Assembly: GCA_023213315.1 (NCBI GenBank)
Contig: JAKCPI010001930.1
Location: forward strand, 1 to 64,000
Reading direction: 5' to 3'
Source of the DNA: Euborellia annulipes
Lineage: Eukaryota; Arthropoda; Insecta; Dermaptera; Anisolabididae
DNA: 64,000 nt
The translations under genes and the position numbers were made by a program. The first letter of the stretch is position 1, and each line of letters opens with the position of its first letter. This document shows positions 22,185 to 33,100 of the stretch, in pieces. Under the pieces are notes generated by a model. It had not been told where the DNA came from, made no database searches, and saw nothing but the letters and a program-made list of their open reading frames with translations.

Positions 22185-22265
22185 AGATGTCCGTCAGATG
22201 GCGCTGGCAAAAGATGGCACTCTGGATGCGTCTACGCATGCGCACCAAAGCTACTCTCAGTACCA
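22185..22265 (-). promoter_or_regulatory. Candidate promoter of the acidic gene
   Basis: About 200 bp upstream of the gene's ATG is a small GC-rich island holding ACGCATGCGCA (22234-22244, like an NRF-1 site) and two AAGATGGC/CAGATGGCG sites of YY1 type. No TATA box. Motif matches alone are weak evidence. Confidence 0.3.
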
Positions 22266-22735
22266 AAATAAATGAGAATTGCTTATTATAAAATGTTGAT
22301 AACAAGGATCATTTCTTTACAATTTGAATTTAGTAAATTATGATCCTATTTATTTATTTAATACAAATTCTCTCCTTAAGGAGAAATTATTCCTCTTTCA
22401 GTTGCTACTCTATACTCGAGATAAATATAAAAACATAAAAAATGGATCAAAGAAATTTGTATATCTCCACCTATTAAAAAATATTTTATATTTATATTGC
22501 TAAAATTATTATTAGAGTTGTTCTTAAATTTCATCAAGTCTATTTCGGGAAACTTTTTTAAGCGGGTATTTCAATTTTTATTATTTTTTATTTCTCTAAA
22601 TCCACGGGCTTTTTAAACTTCAAATTCCTAATGAATGAAATTAAAATTATTTTCAGAAGGCCGGCGGGTCTGCCAAGAAAAAATAACAGCCACCAAGATT
22701 GTTACAAACAGCAGCGCTCAACATTTAGATGGTTA

Positions 22736-23400
22736 CCAAGGCCCTCGGGCTTTGGTGTAGTGGGAAGCGTGCTGGCCAATTTTACCAAGGGTCGCGAGCA
22801 GTGGCGTCATTTCAACTTTTTCTTAGGGGGGGCAAATTTTTTCTTGGGGGGGGCAAACATTTTTTTTTTCTTAAAATTTACTTACAAACTACCGAGATCA
22901 GAGTCACTGGTCACATTTACAATTTGTAACAGTGCATAAGGATCTCGGAGAATAAGAAGTCAGATTTATGCCCCGATTAAAAAAATTGTTTTTTTTTTTC
23001 TTGGGTTCCTATATCTGAAACACACTTACTTTGCCATTGGCCAAATGGGTTTTCCGACGGCCATTTAATTAAGTTAAAAAATAAAAAAAAACTTACAAAC
23101 GGGTACTCAAATTTGGCCAAAACATTTTTAATTTAATTAATTGTTTAATTTTGTACAATTTGTATACTCGTAGATGTATTTTGGAGTATTTTATTTAGAA
23201 TATTATAAAATTTTATAAAAATCAGAGCCCTTGGGGGGGGCAAATGCCCCCCCCTCCCCCCTCCCAAATGACGCCACTGGTCGCGAGTACCCATCCCATC
23301 ACATGCGACAATTTTTTTTTTCAATTGGATTGGCTAGAAATAAATAGAGACTGGGTCTAAATGGCCTTCGATGCCGAAACAGACCTTAAATAAAAAAAAA
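22736..23400 (+). mobile_element. SINE-2 interrupted by a hAT MITE
   Basis: The tRNA-like head CTCGGGCTTTGGTGTAGTGG...GGGTCGCGAG stops at 22798 and resumes at 23280 with GTCGCGAGTACCCATCCC. It continues into the SINE-2 tail (AAATAAATAGAGACTGGGTC, TGGCCTTCGATGCCG) and poly(A). Confidence 0.75.
22799..23279. mobile_element. hAT MITE, CAGTGGCGTCATTT family, copy 1
   Basis: CAGTGGCGTCATTTCA ... AAATGACGCCACTG, exact duplication GTCGCGAG (22791-22798, 23280-23287) made in the SINE's B-box region. G tracts lie near the left end and C tracts near the right end. Confidence 0.95.
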
Positions 23401-24041
23401 ATGGTTACCATTCAATTGAAATAAATAAGGACGGGGCTATATGGCTTAAAAGACCGAAAAAAAATATTTAGATAAGTGGCACAGAAGAATAAGGCTGTTA
23501 ACGTTTGTCGAAAGCCATCAATATAATGAATTTTTCCCTACACCTGGCAACGGTGTACAACAACAGGCACTACACGGGTAAACAGTGCCAAGCGTGGCGA
23601 AACCTCGGGATGGTGACCCCGAGGGATCAGCGTGTTGGGCGTCCACTGTAGCCATCGGTATAAATCAATTATATATATATATTATATATATATTACCCAA
23701 AATGGCCTCAGCAGCCGAGAGGGCAAATTAAAAAAAGTCCTAAAGAAGTCGAAAGAATATATATTAAATCAGGGCCGTAACGAGGGCGTGGCAAAACAGG
23801 CGCCCGCCACGGGCGCAACTGGGCTGGGGGCGCAAAACAAAGGGGACCGACCTAGTTGTGAGCTCCACGCGATTTTTATTTACCAACATTTTTATCAGTG
23901 AGGCGCTACAGGGGAGAGAGGAAATGGCCTCTGAAAATTATATCAACCCCCTCTCCCGTAGCGCCTCACTGATTATATTGGTGGTAAATAAAAACCTCGT
24001 GCAGCTCACAACTTGGAGGGAGGGTAAAAACAGTTAAGAAT

Positions 24042-25359
24042 TAAAAAAAAAAGTGCAGGAGGTGGATTTGAACTCGCGAAGTTTGGTTAAGTGAATGGAA
24101 AAAATATATATGAGGACTGCTTAACTCCTTGAGCCATGCTTTCTTAAATTAATTTAGGGAAAAATAAGCCTTATAATAAACATGAAATAAAATAAGTATT
24201 AAAAAAATGTTAATATTCCACATATGATATATCATTTTTCTTTACTTTTTATGCAGATTAATGATTTATAATAAAAATGTCACTAGCATGCATAATTTTC
24301 AAATAATTCAATGGGCAAACGTCAGATTGTTTATGCCTTAATGTAATTAAACCAAAAACTCTATCTAACATATGATACATGTCATTAATTCTTGAATTCC
24401 CCCTGATTCCAGAGAACTAAAGCCCTTTTAATTATTTGATCTAATTTGGAAGTTATTGGCGATCAAAGTTAAGCTTATTTTGGCCCTTAATGACATCAAC
24501 ACTCAATTTTCTATATTATCGAAAAAGCATATTTAGCATTGTCTGATTAAAACCAAATTTTTACCAGAGATTTATAATTAAAAAATGAGCATTTTTCTAA
24601 AGTTTCATTGAGATTGGTTAAGAAATAAATAAAATATTGACTATTTTGTAAATTTAGTTTTAGAATTCGGGATCTCAAATGCAAGCCTAGACCCGGTTCA
24701 CAGAGCGCTCTCTTTACCCATCCGGGATCCCGAATTCTAAAACTAAATTTACAAAATAGTCAATATTTTATTTATTTCTTAACCAATCTCAATGAAACTT
24801 TAGAAAAATACTCATTTTTTAATTATAAATCTCTGGTAAAAATTTGGTTTTAATCAGACAATGCTAAATATGCTTTTTCGATAATATAGAAAATTGAGTG
24901 TTGATGTCATTAAGGGCCAAAATAAGCTTAACTTTGATCGCCAATAACTTCCAAATTAGATCAAATAATTAAAAGGGCTTTAGTTCTCTGGAATCAGGGG
25001 GAATTCAAGAATTAATGACATGTATCATATGTTAGATAGAGTTTTTGGTTTAATTACATTAAGGCATAAACAATCTGACGTTTGCCCATTGAATTATTTG
25101 AAAATTATGCATGCTAGTGACATTTTTATTATAAATTATTAATCTGCATAAAAAGTAAAGAAAAATGATATATCATATGTGGAATATTAACATTTTTTTA
25201 ATACTTATTTTATTTCATGTTTATTATAAGGCTTATTTTCCCCTTAAATAATTTAAGGAAGCATGGCTCAAGCAGTTAATTCGTCATCATATATATTTTT
25301 TTTCCATTCACGTAACCAAACTTCGCGAGTTCAAATCCACCTCCTGCACTTTTTTTTTA
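24042..25359. repeat. 1.3-kb foldback with ~630-bp arms
   Basis: Arms 24042-24674 and 24726-25359 are nearly identical in inverse orientation around a loop of about 51 bp. Outer ends carry GCATGGCTCAAG...GAGTTCAAATCCACC, resembling a tRNA A and B box in the outward-in direction. The loop plus flanks (GGGATCCCGGATGGGTAAAG...GAGCGCTCTG) is also tRNA-like. The high arm identity implies recent formation or ongoing gene conversion. Confidence 0.9.
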
Positions 25360-25403
25360 AATCATATTATCGATGCACCTCCATCGGAATACATAGGTTG
25401 GGT

Positions 25404-25589
25404 CAGGGCCGGATCTAGAGGGGGGCAGTGGGTGCATGTGCCCCGGGCGGCAGATATCAGGGGGCGGCAATTAAAGAAAGATTTACTAAAAAAAAGGTAA
25501 AATGATATGAATTTTGTATAGAAAATTTTAAGGAGAGGGCGTCAAATTAAATTTTGCCCCCCTTAAAAAATCTCCTAGTTCCGGCCCTG
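25404..25589. mobile_element. hAT MITE, CAGGGCCGGATCTAG ends
   Basis: CAGGGCCGGATCTAGAG ... CTCCTAGTTCCGGCCCTG with exact duplication GGTTGGGT (25396-25403, 25590-25597). 186 bp. Confidence 0.92.
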
Positions 25590-25970
25590 GGTTGGGTTCG
25601 CCATCGGACTCAACTCAAGTCAAGTCAGGTCCAGGTGTGACCTTTATGGGGGGGGGGGGAGAAGGGAGGAAGGGGGCGCAAGTTAGGCACTTGCCACAGG
25701 CGCTTCATACCCTTGTTATGGCAATGTATTAAATAAAAAAAAATTTTATTTTCATTAAAATAAATTTTTTAAGTAAAATATTTAGAAATTTTGCCCTCGG
25801 GAAGCTAGTAATCATTAGATACCTTAAAAGGACTTTCATGTTCCGCCAAAAGATTTTTTTTTAGAAAAACAAAAAGTATAATAAAAAATCCAAGTGTAGG
25901 CAAAACTTTGAATATGCCAGGTTCAAAATTTTTCTTCCTTCTTGTTCGGGAACTGAGACAGCGTACGGGC

Positions 25971-26228
25971 CAGGGGCGGATTAATGCAATTTTGTCGGGG
26001 GAGGGGGGGCGGTTTTTTTTATTTTTTTATTTAAGGCTTTGTCGGCATCTATGGCCATTTAGACCCCTTTCCTATTTATTTAAATTGATTGGTAACAAAT
26101 TCAATTGAAATTAAAGAGCGGAAATCATAATTTCTTTAGATTACTAGTTTTTATAACTGTTTGAATTTCTTCTCGGGGGGTAGGGGGGAGGGGGGCGATC
26201 GCCCCCCCCCCCCATTAATCCGCCCCTG
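25971..26228. mobile_element. hAT MITE with internal SINE-2 piece, copy 1
   Basis: CAGGGGCGGATTAATGC ... CATTAATCCGCCCCTG with near-exact duplication GTACGGGC / GTATGGGC. The interior has SINE-2 tail sequence in antisense (GGCATCTATGGCCATTTAGA, CCTATTTATTTAAATTG). Central GGCGATCGCC lies between G and C tracts. Confidence 0.88.
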
Positions 26229-26283
26229 GTATGGGCGAGGCATTTTTATTTTTATGTCGCTCTTTCTCTTGTTAGTTCAGCAC

Positions 26284-26955
26284 TTTTACTTTCTCTTACC
26301 TATGTATATATGTAATATATATATATAGAGAGAAAGTATTGGATTCATGTCAAAAATTCGATGTCGAGATTTTGATGGATCTTCACGTTTTGAGGTCCCC
26401 TGAATCCAAAAAAGTGGTTTTCGCGACATGGTCTGTCTGTGGGTGGGTGGGTATGTGTGTGTGTGTTCAATTTTAAGCATGAAGGAATTGAGCTATGAGG
26501 TTGAAATTTTATATTTAAGTTAAACATCTCCCGGGACCGGAAAAATAAGCTTTTAATCAAAATCGGCCAAAGAGTACTAGTACTTTACTGATGTACTTTT
26601 TCAGTTTTTTTCGATTTTCTCAAAATTTGCTCCAACGATTTTTTTTAAAATTCAAAAATCAATTATTTTTTAGATGCTCTTTAAAATGTATATTCTCATT
26701 TTGAGATTGAAATCTTCTAAAGACCACTTTACTCTTGTGCTTCATAGGAAAGATAGGAAAAATGGTTGCCATGGTAACAAAATATAAATATTTTCCCACA
26801 CTTATAAATTTTATACCTGAATTCAAATGTTCCGTACTGTCGGGAACTAAATACATGTCGACACAAAAAATCTGGCGTGACAAGCCCAGAACACAACTTT
26901 CTCTTGCCGAAGGGTAAGAGGTGTGCTGTGCGACCAGTCACACCAGATTTTTTAT
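26284..26955 (+). repeat. Element A, near-complete copy
   Basis: TTTTACTTTCTCTTACCTAT hairpin, TTGGATTCATGTCAAAAATT, TGGTCTGTCTGTGGGTGGGT microsatellite, GAATTGAGCTA, TTGCCATGGTAACAAAATAT and the foldback AATCTGGCGTGACAAGC...CACACCAGATTTTT in the canonical order. About 670 bp. Confidence 0.88.
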
Positions 26956-27211
26956 TTTAGGGTATAGAAGATTGTCTGAAGGCTTAACGTAGTTGCATCC
27001 TTCACCAGGAATGATCAACACCCCTATCATGATCCAAAGCTCGACAGATAAACAATTTTTAGCTGATCGCAAACGGCAGCAGACAGTTTCAACATGCAAA
27101 AATTATAATGATCTAGCAGCAAAAAATTTTATTTTTCAATAGGCCTATTTAGAAGTTGGTCTTTTTGGATGTTATTGTTGATGACTGTAGATATCCCATC
27201 TATCGTAGCAC

Positions 27212-27486
27212 CAAGGGCGGATACAAGGGGGGGGGTAAAGGGGGTAATTGCCCCCCTGAGATTTAAAAAAAAATACTTTTTTTCGAAAAAAAAAAAATAT
27301 ATATATTTTTAATGTAAAATTTTAAAAATTAATACTTAAAAATTTGATTTGTATTTATATTCTGGCAAACAAGTACAGAATGCGCCATTAAATTACTGAA
27401 ATTAAGAAAAAAATGTGTGCTGTGCGACCAGTCACTCCAGATTACCCCCCCCCCCCCGCCCCGAGAAACAACTCAATCCGTCACTG
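27212..27486. mobile_element. hAT MITE, CAAGGGCGGATAC family, copy 2
   Basis: CAAGGGCGGATACAAGGG ... AATCCGTCACTG with exact duplication CGTAGCAC (27204-27211, 27487-27494). The interior contains TGTGCTGTGCGACCAGTCAC, shared with the element A foldback. Confidence 0.9.
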
Positions 27487-27753
27487 CGTAGCACTCGTAG
27501 ACTATATAAACATATTTTCTAAATTACTGTAATTAAAATGTTTTGAAAATAAACAAAATGGGTTATTTAATACACATATTTATTATTAAAATAATGTTAT
27601 ATATACATAATATACATAAAAAGATATATAAAACATAACAAATTTTAAAAGAAAAAAAAACAAACAAAAATATTTTATTTAAAAATAAACATACTTATGG
27701 CGAAGAAGACAAATGAATAAGTTTTAAAATTAAATGTTAGAATATACACATTT

Positions 27754-27935
27754 CAGGCACGTAGCCAGGGAGAGGGGCTCAGGGGACTTACCCCCCCCCC
27801 CCCCCCCCCCGAAATGGCTTCATTTTCAAAATTATGTGTACCCTCTATAAATGAATGTTATTCAACAAAATTCCCCTCCATATCTTCTAAAATCTTTTAG
27901 CCCACCCCCGAAAAAAATTCCTGGCTACGGGCCTG
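27754..27935. mobile_element. hAT MITE, CAGGCACGTAGCCAGG ends
   Basis: CAGGCACGTAGCCAGGG ... CCTGGCTACGGGCCTG with exact duplication ACACATTT (27746-27753, 27936-27943). 182 bp, long C tract at 27791-27810. Confidence 0.92.
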
Positions 27936-28059
27936 ACACATTTAAAAATGCTAAGCTCTCGATTTAACGGATCGGACAGAATTTTTGTCAAAGAAGAATT
28001 TGCATTAGCATTACATTTTAAAATATTTTTTTTTACAATAAAGAATATTGTATAATTAA

Positions 28060-28700
28060 ATCGTAGAGAGAAATTCTATCCGTACGTAGAATCGAGGGCA
28101 TATTAATAATAATAATAATAAAAGTTTCAAACAGACATGTATTGGCAAAATCCACCACTGCATTGACTTTTAAGGAAATATTGAATTGTCTCTGCAGCGG
28201 TGCAGCAGGGAAATAACCCTGCCTGTGGATTAAATGTTCTTTTAGTGTACAGAAGATAAAATTTTTATATGATAATCGATCTACTATGGTACAGGTCAAA
28301 CGCGAGGCGAAAAATGAAGGAAAAAAGAAGAAGAGGATCTCATAATTAAAGAAGAGATTGAATTGAAAAGATATGGAAGAAAAAAAAAACATTTTTTTGA
28401 TTAGATGAAATTAAATCCTTGGATTTGATAGAAACTTCGAAAAAAATAAATAAAAATTCCCATTAAATTAAAATGATGTTTCTTTTACCAAGATGTTGAA
28501 ATGAGAGAAAAATGTTATTTTCTTTCTCTGTTTTTAAGTAGTCGGCTGATATGTTCGGGAGATTAGGCAACCGATAGGCTTAGCCGTTGGAAGTGTTGTC
28601 TAAACCCAAGGCTCCACTCTTGAGCACATCAGGCACTTGTGGCATCGACTGTACGGCGCTTAGTCCAACTGCGATTAAACCATTTTCAATTTCATTATAA
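28060..28700. other. Unique intergenic stretch downstream of the SDR gene
   Basis: Not recognised as any of the repeat families here and GC-richer than its surroundings (for example 28180-28300 and 28550-28680). It could be 3' UTR of the SDR gene, part of another transcript, or older unique sequence. No splice-bounded coding frame was found. Confidence 0.35.
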
Positions 28701-28772
28701 GCTAATTTGAAAAAAAAAAAATTTCAAAATTTTAAACCCAAAATTAAAACAAAAAAAAATAAAATTTTTTTA

Positions 28773-28895
28773 TAAGGGCTCGTCCACATTATTATTAGGG
28801 GAATTTTTAATTATAGACCACATTTTTGTTTATTATTTATTAAAAATATAAATAATTAATACAAAAATGTGGTAATAATAATGTGCCCTTATAAA
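28773..28895. repeat. Small MITE-like inverted repeat
   Basis: TATAAGGGCTCGTCCACATTATTATTA with near-complement TAATAATAATGTGCCCTTATA, plus an inverted AAAAATGTGGT inside. Confidence 0.6.
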
Positions 28896-29297
28896 ACGCT
28901 TTTTTTTGATGATTTTCTAGTCCCTAGTAGTGGGAGGGGGTGCCATGTCGGAGTTAGTCATACAAACAAACCCCCCTACAAATATTATGTAACAATATAG
29001 AACTACCCCCCCCCCCCCCCCTCCCGAATAAAATTTCTTAATTTCTTATTAATACAAAATTCATATCATTTTAATTTTTTTTTTAGTAAATTTTCCCTCG
29101 TGGCCTAAATAATCACTCCATTTTACCCTGTTGTAAAAATTATTCGTTGTTTGTTTGTTTTTTTTTTCAAAAAATTTTATAAATTCAACTTTGAATTCCC
29201 CATGTCACTAGTAACGTTTTCTTCAAAAACCCCTCCCCTCTAACGCGTTACTTAATATGTGGATGACCCCTAATCTTATTTAGATGTTCGGGTATTG

Positions 29298-29511
29298 TAC
29301 AGTGAGGGACAATATTAAGTCCCACCCATGCGTTTACTACTTTTGATTATTTCATTGTTTTTAAAAAAATATTATAAATTTTTTAATGGAAACTTTCATT
29401 TTTCAAACCTAGAAAATTTCCAATTAAATATTTTCATTTTCTTTTATAAATACAATGAAATAATAACAGTAGAAAACGCTAGGGTGGGACTTAATATTGT
29501 CCCTCACTGTA
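29298..29511. mobile_element. 213-bp TA-flanked palindromic MITE, copy 4
   Basis: TACAGTGAGGGACAATATTA ... TAATATTGTCCCTCACTGTA, about 470 bp beyond the stop codon of the SDR gene. Confidence 0.92.
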
Positions 29512-29980
29512 CTACTCAAGAATGTAGAAAGTCAGGTAATTAAACAATACCCAGCTAATAGCTTGCGATTTTAAAACCCTGGCTTGACAAATAAAAATTC
29601 TCAACCTTCCCACCCGAAAAACATTCTAGGTAAATGCCTGTTAAGAAGATGAAAAATATAAAATTTTCTCTTCTTGATTATTATTCTGATGGAGTTATAT
29701 GAAAACGACAATTTGTATAAAAAATCTTTTTTTTTATGTTCAATCCAAGTTGGTAAAATATATTTTTTTCCACTCTTAGCTGGATAGAAATAAAATGTAT
29801 TTTATATATTTTTCTAAAATCAATAAGTATAGTATGATTCTAAAATTCTGTCCGGAATACATATCATACATAGTTCATAGCAAAAAAATCACTCATTTTT
29901 CTTATTATTTTATAAAATTCTCAAATTATTGACTTTTGAGTATTGAGGTGATGCAGTCTCTCTTGTTTTTGTTTTCTTGT

Positions 29981-30179
29981 TTATGATCTGCGCACTTTGG
30001 AGCCAAGAATTTGTCCAAACCAGCGACGTAATCGCTCAAGTCTCGTCTGCGCCACTAAGTCGTAACTACGCCTCGGCCTTTTGGAGAGTAGCGCCTGTTC
30101 CACTATGCGAACCACTTGTTGAGGCATTAAAGGAGCAGGAGCACTCGTCTCCACCTGAAGTATAGCATCATCGCGGGCC
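29981..30179 (-). CDS. SDR-like gene, exon 5 with stop
   Basis: 199 nt after acceptor TTTGTTTAG; its G completes a Gln codon. Encodes ARDDAILQVETSAPAPLMPQ and the C-terminal helix RTRLERL-like region ending GSKVRRS, then TAA at 29981-29983. Confidence 0.88.
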
Positions 30180-33100
30180 CTAAACAAATAGAAGTAAGAA
30201 AACTATTAAGATGCCATTTTTTTAAAAATAAACTATAATTATTCATAATAAACCTTAAAAAAAAAAAACTAAATTATTATAAGGAGTTTTTTTTTTAATG
30301 AATTAAATTCATAAGGGTTTAATTTTTGTAATGACTTATTTAAAAATTATGGAAATTTTCAAGCAAATACAGAAAAACAAACTGTTAAAATAATTTTAAA
30401 TTTTTTTTTTAAATGTAAAAATGAATTTATTAGGCTATTATTATTAATCCCATATTAATTAAGAAAAATTTAAAGTAAGTTTTGATGATTTATTTAAAAA
30501 TTAACTGTCAAATAGTTCAGGACTCTTACAAAAGATGGCAGGCTAGTCTAACAGCCGGTATTATCTATCAGATCCCTTATTTTTTTTTTTTTTTTTTTTT
30601 TTTGGAATGGGTGCATAAGGTCCGAAGACCTATTATGACCAATAGTCACATGCAGCCAGGAAGAAAATAAAAACAAAAGGAGAAGCATAAAGGGGAAACT
30701 CAACTGCGGGAACTGAGAAGATGCCTGTTGAGGTTAGACTTGAAAGTCTGAAGATTGTAGGTTTTGGGGAAGATAGACGCAGGGAGCTTGTTCCAATCAC
30801 GGGAGGTCATGGGGACAAAGGAAGAATGAAATTGTTTTGTTCTGTTAGTCGTGATCTGAACCGCATAGGGATGCTGGGAAGATGCCTCTCTTGTGTTCCG
30901 TGAATATGTTGCATTGGGTGGGATAATTGATTTTAATTCGGCAGAGCATTGACCATGGTAATACCTGTAGAAGAGAGATAGTGCAGATACTAGAGAGATA
31001 GTGCAGATACTATTAGCCTCAGGGGCGGATTAAAGGGGGGGGGCGAGGGGGGCGATCGCCCCCCCCCCCCCCCCCCGAGAAGAAATTCACAATGTTATAA
31101 AAATTAGTAATCTAAAGAAATTATGATTTCCGGGCTTTAATTTCAATTGAATTTGTTACCAATCAATTTAAATAAATAGGAAAGGGGTCTAAATGGCCAT
31201 AGATGCCCACAACAAAGTCCTTTAATAAAAAAAATAAAAAAAAAAACCGCCCCCCCCCCGACAAAATTGCATTAATCCGCCACTGATTAGCCTATATCTG
31301 GCTTTTATTATGCTTTTATAAATGATACATAATAACATTAACATTTATAAAGTATTCATTGTTAAAAGATCAATGAAAATCAACCAAATGCATTAAATAT
31401 TCTTAGCCACCATCCTGACATCTCTTGCCAAATTTTCGTAATAAGTGTTTTTTTTTTGCTTACTTTTTAAAGACACATAACGCCATCTTATCGTCAAAAA
31501 CATACGTAACAGCTTAGCTCCTACTCCCCCTAAAGATAAGCTAGTTCTAGGTAGGTCTGAAATTGAATATATTCTCATTTCAATGACTGGGTTCTGGTTT
31601 TGAATTTTGTTTAATGAATTGAAATAAAACGAATATTTCTTTGTTTAGTTATGAAAAACAGAGTGTCTCTTACTGGGGCTGTGGTGGCTGTGGTGGGCCG
31701 AACACCCTCTCGGGTGCTAGTCCATCGGGTTGTAAGACGACGACGTCCACGCCGACAGGCGCCAACTCTTCACGGAGAGCCTCACTAGCTCCTTGAACGG
31801 CAGCACGACAAGCCGAAAAGGCGACCAGTCCTGGGCAACCAGCCTGTGGTCGCCAAGCACCAACACTTAACAGACGACCTGCAAAACAAATAAATGTCGA
31901 ATACATAAGTGGAGATTAATTAAATTAAATATTAAAAAAAATATTACTCTGACGTCTTTTGAAAAAACTCTGGGAGAGGATGCTTTTAGTAGTTTAAGTT
32001 ATAGGTGCCCCTGGGAAGGCCAAAACTTCGCACAATTAGACAAATGTGTATCCTGGGCCTAATTAAAATATAAATAATATTTGGACGCAACTAAGTTTTG
32101 CCCTAACTTTACGTTGGCGCTTTCTAAATAATATAAAATCCTTTTACTTAAGTAAAATCGCTCTTTTTCAAAATTTCAAGGCACGGAAAAAAGTTATCCA
32201 ATTTTAAAAATAAATAAAAAAAATAAACACTAGTTTTTTTTTTTTAAAATTTTTTATTAATTAATGAAATTGTGTTTTTGAAAACCTTTGAAACAAATAA
32301 CCTAGTGTTTAATTTGTATATTTAATTTTAATTTAATTTTTAATGCTTCAACGAGAATCTACGGCCGAAAGTTTAAATCTTATTATCGAAATTTGCTACA
32401 ACTTACTAGCTTAGCTTACTTGTTAGCCATTTTCATTTTCTAGACAAATTACACTTTCACTAGACTGTAAGTAACATTTTGCCCTCGGGGCTTGGTGTAG
32501 AGGTTATCGTGCTAACCTCGTATACCAAAAGTCGCGGGTTCGGACCCCAGGCAGTCCGATGATTTTATTTAAGCCATTTGGATACCAAATGGCTTAAATA
32601 GAATTGCCTGGACCCCCAATAGATATTTTCATGAAATAACGGTTATCGTCAAGTCTTATATGGCCTGAGTTGCCGAAAAGACTGTGTGAATGTGTGTGTG
32701 AGTGTGAGTGTGAATGAGAAAAAAGTGTGAATGTTTAAAGAAGAAGAAGAAGAAGAAGAAACATTTTCATATGAATTTCTTTATAGTCTAAATCAGTGAC
32801 GTCATTTCAGTTTTAACTTGGAGGGGGCGGGGGCAATTTTTTTTTTTTTACTTTCTGTGCTGCTTAGTTTATATACAAATAAATATATATACTTCTATAT
32901 CTTTATCTATACAATCTTCTATCCTTATTTATAAAGAGAAAGTGTAAGCGATCAGAATTTGTCTTCCAAAGCCTTGAGGGGGGCAAATGCCCCTCCTGCC
33001 CCCCCCCCCCCCTTAAATGACGCCCCTGGTCTAAATGTACAAAAAATCCCTGTGAATTAAAGCGAATTAAAATTAATTAATACCAATTAAGTATTTAATA

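Larger units (their letters stand above)
23770..25726. mobile_element. Composite 1.96-kb hAT-type element carrying a giant hairpin
   Basis: Left end CAGGGCCGTAACGAGGG, right end CCCTTGTTATGGCAATG, exact 8-bp duplication TATTAAAT (23762-23769, 25727-25734). Inside are a small foldback (TCAGTGAGGCGCTAC / GTAGCGCCTCACTGA, 23851-24030), a 1.3-kb foldback (24042-25359) and a younger hAT MITE (25404-25589). No transposase frame. Confidence 0.8.
30225..31530. repeat. Older repeat copy split by ~700 bp of other DNA
   Basis: 30225-30580 and 31286-31530 match, in order, the single uninterrupted block 39712-40337 (AATGAATTAAATTCATAAG, GATGGCAGGCTAGTCTAACA, GCCTATATCTGGC, AATCAACCAAATGCATTAAA). The DNA between, 30581-31285, includes a GC-richer stretch of unknown origin (30700-31010) and a hAT MITE. 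It lies in intron 4 of the SDR gene. Confidence 0.65.

Noticed and set aside
24669..24737. Possible tRNA gene in the loop of the large hairpin
   Set aside because: Acceptor stem and D-arm-like parts are visible but the T arm lacks a proper GGTTCGANTCC; more likely a tRNA-derived SINE piece.
30721..30903. 60-codon plus-strand frame MPVEVRLESLKIVGFG
   Set aside because: Composition is gene-like but too short, unrecognised and inside an inserted block; reported as an unknown insert rather than a gene.
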